The notes: a model not told the origin generated them from the letters alone. Positions 1 to 7,126 are shown, numbered from the stretch's first letter. The stretch: 10,357 bases of DNA from an uncultured Porphyromonadaceae bacterium (GCA_947176285.1 CAMWQF010000075.1:1-10357), one strand, 5' to 3'. A program made the numbers and translations.

Positions 1-59
1 GCGATGAGGACACGCATGTTGTCCGCGCCGCGGGTGAGAAGGTTTGGATCTAAGGTCAT
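1..59 (-). CDS. tkt: Probable transketolase, N-terminal fragment (cut by window edge)
   Basis: Reading leftward from an ATG at 59, the frame stays open to the window edge and encodes MTLDPNLLTRGADNMRVLI. The pattern of a short lead followed by R-x-A-D-N-x-R-x-L resembles the start of bacterial transketolases, where 'RAADNIRIL' precedes the substrate-binding 'SGHPGG' region; that region would lie outside the window. Transketolase is a thiamine-diphosphate enzyme that moves two-carbon units between sugar phosphates in the non-oxidative pentose phosphate pathway. The start lies 40 nt after the stop of the sugar transporter on the same strand, so co-transcription is plausible. Only 19 codons are visible, so this is recognition of a short N-terminus and not a domain-level assignment. 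Confidence 0.6.
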   Translation of the reverse strand, partial: MTLDPNLLTRGADNMRVLI

Positions 60-99
60 AGTTCAAAATTTATATTATAGTATTATACCTGAAAGTTCA

Positions 100-1452
100 T
101 TAGCCTGCATTGAGCACCTGGTCTTCGTTGAGTTCATCAACAGGTATGTCTGTATTGACGTTCTTGCATCCTACCACGGCATAGAAGAAGATGTATGCCA
201 CCATAGCGAATACAAGCCAGTAGCTGCTTACATAATCACCGGTTGAGCGTGCAATCCAGTCCTGGATAAACGGCATCACACCGCCACCGACTACCATTGT
301 CATGAAAAGGCCGGATGCTTTTGCTGTATATTTGCCAAGGCCCTCAGTAGCAAGGTTGAAGATTCCGCCCCACATTACTGATGTGCAAATACCGCAAAGG
401 AAAAGGAACAAGCACTTCATCGGCACAAGACCGCTGGTGATGTTAAGAGCCGGGATGCTCGGAGAGTTGAATGTGATTTCTGTCGGAAGAAGGATGGCTG
501 TAAGGAGGAATGCCAGTGCAATTGAAGACACCACAATAAGTTGCAGACGAGTGGATACCTTACCGCTGATAGCAGAACTTACGATACGGCCAACAAGCAT
601 AAGAAGCCAGTAAAGAGCAGCAAGAGAACCTGCAACGGCAGCAGCACCTTCAAATGGCTCGCGGCTGATCCATGCATTCATTTCGCCCGGGATACCAATT
701 TCGACACCCACATAGAAGAAGATAGCGATGACTCCGAGAGTGCAATGACGGAAAGAGAACGGGCTGTGCTCATAAGTAGCCTTGCTAAGATTTTTCTGCG
801 GCTCTTCAATCTTGATGAAAGAAATCACTACAAAAGCTGCCACAAAGATCACGATACCTGTAATCACAAGAGGAGCCACGGTAGCCATCGAAGTTTCTTT
901 AGTAAGAGTTCCTACAAGAACGCCTACAAGCATAGGAGTAAGAGTGCCTGACAGTGAATTAAGCGAGCCGCCCATCTGCACAAGCTGATTTCCTTTGTTG
1001 CCGCCGCCGCCAAGAAGATTGAGCATGGGGTTCACAACTGTATTGAGCATGCAGACGCAGAAACCGCAGACGAGAGCGCCGAGAAGGTAGATGAAGAGAT
1101 TGAGAGTTGTTGCTGAAGGTCCTTCGCCGTATACCACAACGTCATTTCCTACATAACTGGAAAGCAACTGTATGGTCAGACCGATAGCACCAACTGCAAG
1201 AGCAATTAGGGCTGTCTTTTTATATCCATATTTAATAAGCATGTTACCTGCCGGAATACCCATGAAAAGGTAAGCGGTAAAGTTCATAAGGTTACCTGCC
1301 ATGCCAGCCCATTCATATCTGAACCCCCAGATATTACCGAAAGGAGCCGCCATGTTGGTAACGAAGGAAATCATCGCGAAGATGAAAAACATCGTAATGA
1401 TCGCAACTGTACGCCCCTGCTGGGGAGACTGTGCTGCTGTCGTTTTGCTCAT
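100..1452 (-). CDS. FHS-family (FucP/GluP-like) sugar:proton symporter, MFS
   Basis: A 450-residue polytopic membrane protein of full MFS length, with about 12 hydrophobic segments. The N-terminus (residues 1-14) is polar and cytoplasmic, and there is a soluble loop around residues 215-235. Several blocks resemble the fucose permease FucP family: 'LNTVVNPMLNLLGG' (about residues 136-149), equivalent to the 'ETAANPF' block; 'GGSLNSLSG'; 'FFYVGVEIGIPGEMNAW' in the second half; and 'GLFMTMVVGGGVMPFIQDW' near the end, like the FucP 'MTIIGGGIVTPVMG' block. It is therefore probably an inner-membrane proton-coupled monosaccharide importer. The substrate cannot be read from sequence; the probable transketolase just downstream fits a sugar feeding the pentose phosphate pathway, but that is inference. 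A short trinucleotide run near 999-1010 encodes GGGG and stays in frame. Confidence 0.85.
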   Translation of the reverse strand: MSKTTAAQSPQQGRTVAIITMFFIFAMISFVTNMAAPFGNIWGFRYEWAGMAGNLMNFTAYLFMGIPAGNMLIKYGYKKTALIALAVGAIGLTIQLLSSYVGNDVVVYGEGPSATTLNLFIYLLGALVCGFCVCMLNTVVNPMLNLLGGGGNKGNQLVQMGGSLNSLSGTLTPMLVGVLVGTLTKETSMATVAPLVITGIVIFVAAFVVISFIKIEEPQKNLSKATYEHSPFSFRHCTLGVIAIFFYVGVEIGIPGEMNAWISREPFEGAAAVAGSLAALYWLLMLVGRIVSSAISGKVSTRLQLIVVSSIALAFLLTAILLPTEITFNSPSIPALNITSGLVPMKCLFLFLCGICTSVMWGGIFNLATEGLGKYTAKASGLFMTMVVGGGVMPFIQDWIARSTGDYVSSYWLVFAMVAYIFFYAVVGCKNVNTDIPVDELNEDQVLNAG

Positions 1453-1501
1453 GGTTAATAAGTTTTTAAGTTGTTTGTTATAGAGTTTATTATTAGATAT
1501 T

Positions 1502-1509
1502 CAAATATT
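1502..1509 (-). promoter_or_regulatory. Possible -7 box for the sugar transporter
   Basis: On the minus strand this reads AATATTTG, one mismatch from the Bacteroidota -7 consensus TAnnTTTG, about 50 nt ahead of the transporter ATG. It overlaps the last base of the yggS stop codon. No good -33 TTTG sits at 19-21 nt. The transporter could equally be transcribed through from yggS. Confidence 0.3.
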
Positions 1510-2171
1510 TAGTATTGCCTCTCTCCGAAAATTGCAGTTCCAATCCTGACAAGATTGGCACCCTCTTCGACTGCAATCTGCCAATCGCCGGACATTCCCA
1601 TTGATACAATGTCGAATCCTCGCAAATCGGGAGCAATATTAAGAATCTGATTCCGAGTGGCGGCAATTGTATGAAAATCTTTACGCACTCGCACCATATC
1701 TTCTGTATTGGAAGCCATTCCCATCACTCCGCAAATATGTGTCGCCTTCAGATTTTCAAATTCACGATTTGCAAAATACTCCACCAACTCTTCAGGGAAG
1801 AATCCGAACTTCGTTTCCTCTCGAGCCACATGGAGTTGCATCAAAACATTAGTGACGACCCCGACTTTTTCCGACTCCTTATCTATAAGGTCGAGTAGCC
1901 GGATACTGTCAACACTTTCTATCAGCGAGACACGCCCTATCAGTTGACGCACTTTATTGGTCTGAAGATGTCCGATGAAATGCCATTTTATGTCGGATGG
2001 CAACACCGGAATTTTCTCAAGCAGTTCCTGCACACGGCTTTCTCCGAAAATGCGCTGACCTGCATCATAAGCCTCCTTTACGGCTGATGCCGGGTGGAAT
2101 TTACTTACAGCGCACAACTCAACTCCTTGAGGGAGCATGGAATGAATTTTCTTTATCTCTTCAGCGATCAT
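1509..2171 (-). CDS. yggS: YggS/PLPBP family PLP-homeostasis protein
   Basis: A 220-residue, single-domain alanine-racemase-like TIM-barrel protein that binds pyridoxal 5'-phosphate without known enzyme activity and buffers cellular PLP and amino-acid/keto-acid balance. The PLP lysine is K24 in 'CAVSKFHP', matching the family 'AVSK' motif. Other family blocks are 'IFGESRVQEL' (41-50), 'WHFIGHLQTNK' (63-73), 'MGMSGDWQIAVEEG' near the end and the C-terminal 'VRIGTAIFGER', which holds phosphate-binding residues. I chose the ATG at 2171. The longer frame back to 2249 would overlap the DUF4494 gene by 53 nt and adds 26 residues (MCIHMSTML...) that the family lacks. It starts 25 nt after the DUF4494 stop on the same strand, so the two probably form one transcript. 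Confidence 0.92.
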   Translation of the reverse strand: MIAEEIKKIHSMLPQGVELCAVSKFHPASAVKEAYDAGQRIFGESRVQELLEKIPVLPSDIKWHFIGHLQTNKVRQLIGRVSLIESVDSIRLLDLIDKESEKVGVVTNVLMQLHVAREETKFGFFPEELVEYFANREFENLKATHICGVMGMASNTEDMVRVRKDFHTIAATRNQILNIAPDLRGFDIVSMGMSGDWQIAVEEGANLVRIGTAIFGERQY

Positions 2172-2196
2172 TGGATAATGGTTCGAGGCTAAGGGG

Positions 2197-2661
2197 TCAG
2201 GCGGGAGATGCGGTTTTCTCAGGAGCATCGTACTCATATGGATACACATCCATAAGAGGCGTTTCAGTGATTGAGGCTATCTGATAATCTGCCATAGTTC
2301 CTTTCATTCCATCTTGGAAGCGTCCAAGTGCATTCTCAAAGTCACCTGCTTGCACAAGGATGAAACTTGCGGATTTCTTTTCCTTGCCGCTCTTTTCATC
2401 AAGAGTGATAAAATTCACTTTCACCATATAATACTTGTCTGCATAGTCCGACTCATCGAAGAAAATTTCGGAAATCTTTGTTTTCTTCACAGCCGACACT
2501 GAGAACTCCCCTGAGATGAAGGGCGTGATTTTTTCAATGATGCGTGCCTCGGCATCGGTAAATGTCAAAGCATCTACAAGATAGGGTTCGTTTACTTTCT
2601 TCACCGCGCCGTTTTCCTGCATGCGGTCGTATCTAATTTTGGTTTCAAACCAGAGTGCCAT
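2197..2661 (-). CDS. DUF4494 domain-containing protein, function unknown
   Basis: A 154-residue soluble protein with no signal peptide or membrane segment. It matches my recollection of the Bacteroidota-restricted DUF4494 family: 'WFETKIRYDR' at the N-terminus, 'EPYLVDALTFTDAEARI' (about 26-42), 'ITPFISGEF' (46-54), a charged 'TLDEKSGKEKK' loop, and a conserved 'GMKGTMADYQIASITETPLMDVYPY' region at the C-terminus. The last 10 or so residues look like a disordered tail. No catalytic motif is apparent, and I do not assign a function. It is the first gene of a probable two-gene unit with yggS, preceded by a good Bacteroidota -7 box and a short hairpin leader. The linkage suggests, but does not show, a role near PLP or amino-acid metabolism. 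Confidence 0.85.
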   Translation of the reverse strand: MALWFETKIRYDRMQENGAVKKVNEPYLVDALTFTDAEARIIEKITPFISGEFSVSAVKKTKISEIFFDESDYADKYYMVKVNFITLDEKSGKEKKSASFILVQAGDFENALGRFQDGMKGTMADYQIASITETPLMDVYPYEYDAPEKTASPA

Positions 2662-2686
2662 TTCTTATAAAATTTTGATTGTATTA

Positions 2687-2702
2687 CCTCCACATACGGA
2701 GG
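2687..2702 (-). promoter_or_regulatory. Short hairpin at the start of the DUF4494 leader
   Basis: CCTCC (2687-2691) and GGAGG (2698-2702) form a perfect 5-bp G/C-rich stem around a 6-nt loop. It lies at or just after the transcription start expected from the -7 box at 2710-2717, so it would be a 5'-end hairpin of the transcript. It may stabilise the mRNA; the alternative is chance. Confidence 0.4.
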
Positions 2703-2709
2703 GCAACTG

Positions 2710-2717
2710 CAAAGTTA
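2710..2717 (-). promoter_or_regulatory. -7 box of the DUF4494-yggS promoter
   Basis: On the minus strand this reads TAACTTTG followed by C, an exact match to the Bacteroidota -7 consensus TAnnTTTG. It lies about 50 nt upstream of the DUF4494 ATG. The -33 element is poor: no TTTG at 19-21 nt. It is divergent from the CHR promoter some 30 nt away. Confidence 0.6.
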
Positions 2718-2748
2718 GCAATAATTTTTGAGAAATCCGCTAAATTCC

Positions 2749-2779
2749 TTTGAGAATTATGCAGGAAAAATTAATTTTG
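2749..2779 (+). promoter_or_regulatory. Promoter of the CHR pair-folC unit (TTTG-N19-TAATTTTG)
   Basis: TTTG at 2749-2752 is followed after exactly 19 nt by TAATTTTG at 2772-2779, a full match to the primary sigma factor promoter of Bacteroidota (-33 TTTG, -7 TAnnTTTG). Transcription would begin near 2785, so the two possible upstream starts of the first CHR gene (TTG 2750, ATG 2759) would not be in the mRNA. The first usable start is ATG 2807. Confidence 0.7.
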
Positions 2780-2806
2780 CAGTCTGAAACATATAAATCA
2801 TCATAT

Positions 2807-3376
2807 ATGGGAATATACGGACAATTATTCACGACTTTCGTAAAAATAGGAGCTTTCACATTTGGAGGCGGATGGGCTATGATTTCCATCATAGAAAAAG
2901 AGATTGTCGACAAGCATCATTGGATCGAGAGGGAAGAATTTCTTGATCTCCTTGCCATAGCCCAGTCTCTACCCGGTATTTTGGCAGTCAACATCGCAAC
3001 ATCCATCGGCGACAGACTGAAAGGGATGAAAGGAGGTATTGTTGCCGCAGCCGGCACTATCCTACCCTCATTCCTTATAATCCTTGCCATAGCAATCTTC
3101 CTTACTCCCGAGACGATAAAGAATAGCCATGTGCTGAGCAGCATTTTTATGGGAATCCGTCCTGCTGTGGTGGCATTGATAATCGCGCCGGTCATCACTA
3201 CTGCAAAAGCCGCCAAACTAAAGTTGACCACCATCTGGATTCCGGCAGTTGCAGCCCTGGTAATTTCACTCGACATGGGCATCATCTCCAATCCTATCAC
3301 ATGGATAGCCCTTGGAGCCCTCGGCGGCTACGCCCACTGGGAATACACAAGACGCAAACTAATGCATAATTCATAA
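2807..3376 (+). CDS. Chromate transporter (CHR) family, half-size subunit 1
   Basis: A 189-residue hydrophobic protein, the length of short-chain CHR proteins, which occur as gene pairs and resemble one half of full-length ChrA. Key blocks are 'FVKIGAFTFGGGWAM' (11-25, the FGGG motif after the first membrane segment), an amphipathic stretch with 'IIEKEIV', 'AIAQSLPGILAVNIAT' (50-65, the Q-x-x-P-G motif), 'GGIVAAAGTILPSFLII' (76-92) and 'GIRPAVVALI' (116-125). The family includes chromate exporters, but many members have unproven substrates, so chromate is not established here. I chose the ATG at 2807 because a consensus promoter occupies 2749-2779, within the longer frame. The last four codons (MHNS) and the stop lie inside a 14-bp tandem repeat. 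It probably works as a heterodimer with the next gene. Confidence 0.85.
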   Translation: MGIYGQLFTTFVKIGAFTFGGGWAMISIIEKEIVDKHHWIEREEFLDLLAIAQSLPGILAVNIATSIGDRLKGMKGGIVAAAGTILPSFLIILAIAIFLTPETIKNSHVLSSIFMGIRPAVVALIIAPVITTAKAAKLKLTTIWIPAVAALVISLDMGIISNPITWIALGALGGYAHWEYTRRKLMHNS

Positions 3377-3389
3377 TGCATAATTCATA
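3362..3389 (+). repeat. Two tandem copies of a 14-bp repeat spanning the CHR-1 stop
   Basis: ATGCATAATTCATA occurs twice head to tail (3362-3375 and 3376-3389). Each unit divides into two related heptamers, ATGCATA and ATTCATA. The first copy encodes the last residues and most of the stop codon of the upstream gene. Confidence 0.9.
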
Positions 3390-3395
3390 ATTACC

Positions 3396-3444
3396 AATTC
3401 TCAACTCTCAATTCTCAACTCTCAATTCTCAACTCTCAATTCTC
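3396..3444 (+). repeat. 3.5 tandem copies of a 14-bp repeat between the CHR genes
   Basis: AATTCTCAACTCTC repeats exactly at 3396-3409, 3410-3423 and 3424-3437, then a half copy AATTCTC at 3438-3444, ending 8 nt before the next ATG. Each unit is two near-identical heptamers (AATTCTC and AACTCTC). The plus strand has no G across the array, so it should be an unstructured pyrimidine-rich leader for the second gene. Confidence 0.95.
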
Positions 3445-3452
3445 TATTCTAT

Positions 3453-4061
3453 ATGTCAATATATTTAAAAATGATATGGGCCTATCTAAAAATAGGCATT
3501 TTTGGCTTCGGAGGTGGCTACGCCATGCTTTCTCTTGTAGAGCGCTCTGTCGTTGGTCCGGGATGGATTTCAGAACAGATGTTCACCGACATCGTGGCTA
3601 TTTCCCAGATGACCCCTGGTCCTATCGGAATCAATTCAGCCACATACATCGGTTATGTGGCTCCCGCTCAAGTCACAGGGGGGGAACTTGCATCTCCAAT
3701 ATGGGGAATACTTGGAAGCATCCTTTGCACTTTGGCTGTCACCATACCCTCATTTATTCTAGTGATCAAAGCCTCTCATTTCATCCGCAAGCATAACGAA
3801 AGCGGTGTAATAAAAGCAATCTTTGCAGGTCTGCGCCCAGTAGTAGTCGGACTAATAGCATCTGCTGCCATCATGCTTATGAACTGGGCAAACTTTGCTC
3901 CTGACCATGACACACGCACTCTCATATGCAGTATAGCGATATGCGCAGTGTCATTCTGCCTTGTTTATTTCAAGATCCCATATAAGGGCAAGAAAGTTGG
4001 GATTCATCCCATTCTTGTGATCTGCCTTATGGGACTCACCGGATTTTTCTTATATTATTGA
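3453..4061 (+). CDS. Chromate transporter (CHR) family, half-size subunit 2
   Basis: A 202-residue membrane protein, the partner half of the CHR pair. It aligns by eye with subunit 1: 'YLKIGIFGFGGGYAM' (11-25), 'LVERSVVGPGWIS' (28-40), 'DIVAISQMTPGPIGINSATYIGY' (46-68, the fuller T-P-G-P-I motif), 'TIPSFILVI' (97-105) and 'GLRPVVVGLI' (126-135). Several hydrophobic segments follow up to the C-terminus. Short-chain CHR pairs are thought to form a heterodimer with opposite topologies; the two halves here fit that model. A run of seven G at 3678-3684 lies within the CDS and is in frame here, encoding T-G-G-E. Its stop is 8 nt before the folC ATG, so the two are probably co-transcribed. The transported ion is not known. 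Confidence 0.87.
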   Translation: MSIYLKMIWAYLKIGIFGFGGGYAMLSLVERSVVGPGWISEQMFTDIVAISQMTPGPIGINSATYIGYVAPAQVTGGELASPIWGILGSILCTLAVTIPSFILVIKASHFIRKHNESGVIKAIFAGLRPVVVGLIASAAIMLMNWANFAPDHDTRTLICSIAICAVSFCLVYFKIPYKGKKVGIHPILVICLMGLTGFFLYY

Positions 4062-4069
4062 TTCTGACA

Positions 4070-5356
4070 ATGAACTACGAAGAAACTCTCGAATGGCTCT
4101 ACGGGCAACTGCCGATGTTCTCCCGCACCGGAGCCGCTGCATATAAACCTGGGCTTCAGACGAGCCATGCCCTCGACGAATACTTCCGTCACCCTCACAA
4201 AAAATTCAAAAGCATCCATGTAGGTGGTACCAATGGGAAGGGAAGCACCAGCCATATGATCGCTGCAATCCTGCAAAGCCAGGGCTATAAGACAGGACTA
4301 TATACATCGCCCCATCTCGTAGACTTCCGAGAAAGAATAAGGATAGACGGAAAGATGATCGACAAAGAAGCTGTGGTGGATTTTGTCAGAAAGTTTAGTG
4401 ATAGTGGCTATGAAGGACATCCCAGTTTCTTTGAACTCACTATGATGATGGCTTTTGATTGGTTTGCATCCCAACGTGTTGATTACGCCGTTATAGAGGT
4501 GGGAATGGGAGGACGCCTCGACTCTACCAATATCATCACTCCCGAACTTTCAATCATAACTAATATTTCAAAAGACCATACCCAGTTTTTGGGAAAGACA
4601 CTCACTGAGATTGCGGGAGAAAAAGCCGGCATAATCAAAACCGGAGTCCCTTGCGTAGTTGGAGAGGCTAATGGAGAGATAAAGGAGGTTTTTATTGAAA
4701 AAGCAAGCGAAGCCGGCACCACCATTCTCTTTGCCGACACACTCAATCCTCTACAAAGATGCGTCCCGGCAACCGACGGAGGACTCGATTGCAGCAGTCC
4801 CTTATGCGGAGATTTCCATTGTCAGCTTGGTGGAGACTATCAGAAAAAGAATATCAATACTGTTCTGGCAGCCTTGTATGAAATGAGAAGAATCGGCATT
4901 GAAATTGACTACGAAGCCATTTCTAAGGGAATGGACCAGGTTTGCACCCTGACAGGATTAGCCGGAAGATGGATGAAAGTTGCAGATTCTCCTCTTACAA
5001 TATGCGACACCGGACACAACGAAGCAGGTTTAGGCTTCACTATGTCGCAACTCGAGAAAACTGCAAAATCATCCGGCGGCAAAAAGCATATTGTGATAGG
5101 CTTTGTAGCAGACAAAGCAATCGACGACATCATTGAATTGCTGCCTAAAGATGCTACATATTATCTTACGTGTGCTTCAATACCCAGGGCACTTCCTGCA
5201 TCAGAATTGAAAGTAAAATTCATGGAGCATGGAATAGAAGGGAAAGTTTTCGATAATCCCAAAGAGGCAGAGAAAGCGGCGAGATGCAACGCTTCGGCAA
5301 ATGACGTGATTTATATCGGAGGCAGCACTTTCATTGTAGCAGACTTTTTAACATAG
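4070..5356 (+). CDS. folC: Bifunctional folylpolyglutamate synthase/dihydrofolate synthase
   Basis: A 428-residue Mur-ligase-family cytoplasmic enzyme that joins glutamate to dihydropteroate and then extends folate polyglutamate tails using ATP. The P-loop is 'GTNGKGSTSH' (53-62), followed by 'TSPHLVDFRERIRIDG' (79-94), 'SFFELTMMMAF' (119-129), 'EVGMGGRLDSTN' (143-154), 'ITNISKDHTQFLG' (163-175) and 'EKAGIIK' (184-190, whose first lysine fits the carbamylated Lys of the family). The C-terminal domain carries 'GRW' (299-301) and 'DTGHNEAG' (313-320), the counterpart of the D-x-x-H-N ligase motif. The ATG at 4070 gives MNYEETLEWLYGQLP, the usual family start; a TTG at 4058 would overlap the preceding stop. 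All main motifs are intact. I see no separate promoter, so expression probably depends on the CHR transcript. Confidence 0.95.
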   Translation: MNYEETLEWLYGQLPMFSRTGAAAYKPGLQTSHALDEYFRHPHKKFKSIHVGGTNGKGSTSHMIAAILQSQGYKTGLYTSPHLVDFRERIRIDGKMIDKEAVVDFVRKFSDSGYEGHPSFFELTMMMAFDWFASQRVDYAVIEVGMGGRLDSTNIITPELSIITNISKDHTQFLGKTLTEIAGEKAGIIKTGVPCVVGEANGEIKEVFIEKASEAGTTILFADTLNPLQRCVPATDGGLDCSSPLCGDFHCQLGGDYQKKNINTVLAALYEMRRIGIEIDYEAISKGMDQVCTLTGLAGRWMKVADSPLTICDTGHNEAGLGFTMSQLEKTAKSSGGKKHIVIGFVADKAIDDIIELLPKDATYYLTCASIPRALPASELKVKFMEHGIEGKVFDNPKEAEKAARCNASANDVIYIGGSTFIVADFLT

Positions 5357-5365
5357 ACCCTAATT

Positions 5366-5388
5366 CAAGAATCCGAATAGGATTTTTG
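5366..5388 (+). terminator. Hairpin after folC, possible terminator
   Basis: CAAGAATCC (5366-5374) pairs with GGATTTTTG (5380-5388) around a 5-nt loop, giving nine pairs including one G-U. It starts 9 nt after the folC stop. The Us are in the 3' arm and no separate U-run follows, so termination may be weak. Confidence 0.45.
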
Positions 5389-5398
5389 CCTTAGACAG

Positions 5399-5434
5399 AA
5401 AAAACGGGCGACATTCGGTCTGAATGTCGTCCGT
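5399..5434 (-). terminator. Intrinsic terminator of rng
   Basis: A 13-bp stem with one G-U pair: 5404-5416 (ACGGGCGACATTC) against 5422-5434 (GAATGTCGTCCGT), loop of five. Read on the minus strand it is followed directly by six T (5404-5399, including the last stem base), the classic rho-independent form, 22 nt after the rng stop. On the plus strand the tail AAACTTTTCTTC may give weaker termination for folC. Confidence 0.85.
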
Positions 5435-5455
5435 AAACTTTTCTTCATTAAATGG

Positions 5456-7126
5456 CTATTCGGATTTCGCTGCTTTTGAATTATCATTTGCCGATGTTTC
5501 CTCTTCCAGAAGTCGCTCGGAGCGCGTCTTGTTTTTTGACTGTGCCGAGTTCATGTCGCTTTCTTCATGAAGGAGCACCTCAACGCCGGAGTTGTCTATG
5601 ACACGATATTGCAAATAAGCAAGCGACTCATCGGGCACTACTTTCAAGCCTCTGCCAAACCGACGTTTCCACTTTCCATAGAGTGAGAACATACCTTTTT
5701 TGATGTAGGCATCAACAAAAGGATGAACATAAAGAATGAATTTCTTTATCTCAAGATGCTCAGTAAGATACTCAAGTTTCTCTTCAAGTTTGTCAGTAAA
5801 GAGCAAGGAAGGCTGCACTTCCCCTTTTCCGAAACAAGAGGGGCAAGTCTCTTCAGTAGTGATGTCGAGTGCCGGGCGAACTCTCTGGCGAGTGATCTGC
5901 ATCAATCCGAACTTCGACAAAGGCAGGATATTATGGCGGGCACGATCTTTCGACATATTGTCGCGCATATGCTCAAGAAGTTGCTGACGATGCTCCGCTT
6001 TAGCCATATCGATGAAATCTACCACAATGATGCCCCCCATGTCGCGCAATCTGAGTTGCCTGGCAATCTCATCTGCAGCCCGGAGGTTTACCTCAAGTGC
6101 ATTTGTCTCTTGATCCTGTGATGCCTTGCTTCTGTTGCCGGAATTTACGTCTATCACATGAAGCGCCTCCGTATGCTCAATAATGAGATAGGCTCCGGAT
6201 TTAAACGAAACGGTCTTTCCGAAAGCCGATTTTATCTGTCTCGTGATGTTGAAACTGTCAAAAATCGGTATATCTTTTGCATAGAGTTTTACAGTGTCTT
6301 TTCTATCGGGAGCGATAAGCGACACATAGCCTTGAATTTGCTCAAAAATCTCGGCATCATTCACATAAACATTTTCAAACGAGGGATTAAAGATGTCGCG
6401 TATCACACTTACAGCCCTTGACTCCTCTTCATAGATAAGCGACGGAGGGGTGCTACGCTGCATTTTGGCGATCGAATTCTTCCAAGTTTCCACAAGTGTT
6501 CGCAGTTCATTGATGAGTTCTGCGACACGCTTGCCTTCTGCCGACGTACGCACTATCACACCGAATCCCTTCGGCTTGATACTGCTGATAAGCTGCCTGA
6601 GCCTAACCTTTTCTTCTGTAGACTTAATTTTTTGCGAGATAGAAATCTTGTTGCCGAAAGGAATCAACACCATGTATCTGCCGGTGAGTGTCAATTCTGT
6701 AGTAAGTCTGGGACCCTTGGTGGAAATGGGTTCTTTGGCTATCTGTACAAGAAGTTTCTGACCGGGTTGAATAAGATCGGCTATTCTGCCTTGCTTTGGA
6801 ATATCGGGTTTTGACTCGATTTTAGAAATATCAGGGACAGATTCAGGATGCTCTAAAGCCTCGTTGATGTAGGAATTATACGTTTCGAATTGCGGACCAA
6901 GATCCAGATAATGAAGAAAAGCGTCTTTTTCATACCCTACGTCGACAAAAGCAGCATTGAGTCCCGGCATAAGTTTCTTGACTTTTGCGAGATAGAAATC
7001 GCCGACAGAATAGACGACATTTCTGCTCTCCTTCTGCAGGGAGACAAGGCGCGAGTCTTCAAGCAGCGCTATAGAAATCTCTTTAGGCTGCACATCGACG
7101 AAGAGTTCGCTTTTCATTGAGTCCAT
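5456..7126 (-). CDS. rng: Ribonuclease G (Rne/Rng family)
   Basis: A 556-residue cytoplasmic endoribonuclease that cleaves single-stranded RNA, with roles in rRNA maturation and mRNA decay. An S1 RNA-binding domain spans about 35-145, with 'VGDFYLAKVKKLMPGLNAAFVDVGYEKDAFLHY' features and a charged insertion (about 85-115) typical of Bacteroidota members. The catalytic DNase I-like domain carries the two magnesium-ligand sites: D326 in 'HVIDVNSGNR' and the 'VVDFIDM' motif (D370, D373). 'CPSCFGKG' (C428, C431) is the zinc-link. The C-terminus lacks the long degradosome scaffold of RNase E and ends in a charged tail. I chose the ATG at 7126 (7117 is also possible), because the family starts near MKSEL. 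The longer frame to 7183 would begin inside the loop of the upstream terminator hairpin and add 19 unlikely residues. Confidence 0.95.
   Translation of the reverse strand: MDSMKSELFVDVQPKEISIALLEDSRLVSLQKESRNVVYSVGDFYLAKVKKLMPGLNAAFVDVGYEKDAFLHYLDLGPQFETYNSYINEALEHPESVPDISKIESKPDIPKQGRIADLIQPGQKLLVQIAKEPISTKGPRLTTELTLTGRYMVLIPFGNKISISQKIKSTEEKVRLRQLISSIKPKGFGVIVRTSAEGKRVAELINELRTLVETWKNSIAKMQRSTPPSLIYEEESRAVSVIRDIFNPSFENVYVNDAEIFEQIQGYVSLIAPDRKDTVKLYAKDIPIFDSFNITRQIKSAFGKTVSFKSGAYLIIEHTEALHVIDVNSGNRSKASQDQETNALEVNLRAADEIARQLRLRDMGGIIVVDFIDMAKAEHRQQLLEHMRDNMSKDRARHNILPLSKFGLMQITRQRVRPALDITTEETCPSCFGKGEVQPSLLFTDKLEEKLEYLTEHLEIKKFILYVHPFVDAYIKKGMFSLYGKWKRRFGRGLKVVPDESLAYLQYRVIDNSGVEVLLHEESDMNSAQSKNKTRSERLLEEETSANDNSKAAKSE

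Noticed and set aside
64..75. -7-like AAATTTTG box directly before the transketolase start
   Set aside because: It is only a few bases from the ATG and has a mismatch; it would leave almost no leader, so I do not call it a promoter.
541..951. 136-codon open frame on the plus strand
   Set aside because: It is antisense to the sugar transporter; low-complexity translation with no family resemblance.
2172..2249. YggS extended to 2249
   Set aside because: It would overlap the well-supported DUF4494 gene, and the extra residues are not family-like.
3362..3444. Possible CRISPR array
   Set aside because: The repeats are contiguous 14-bp tandems without spacers, and there are no cas genes nearby.
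3476..3796. 106-codon open frame overlapping CHR subunit 2 in another frame
   Set aside because: It is Cys/His/Arg/Ser-rich as shadow frames often are, while the CHR frame carries all family motifs.
5723..6121. 132-codon open frame on the plus strand
   Set aside because: It is antisense to the catalytic region of RNase G, whose motifs are intact.
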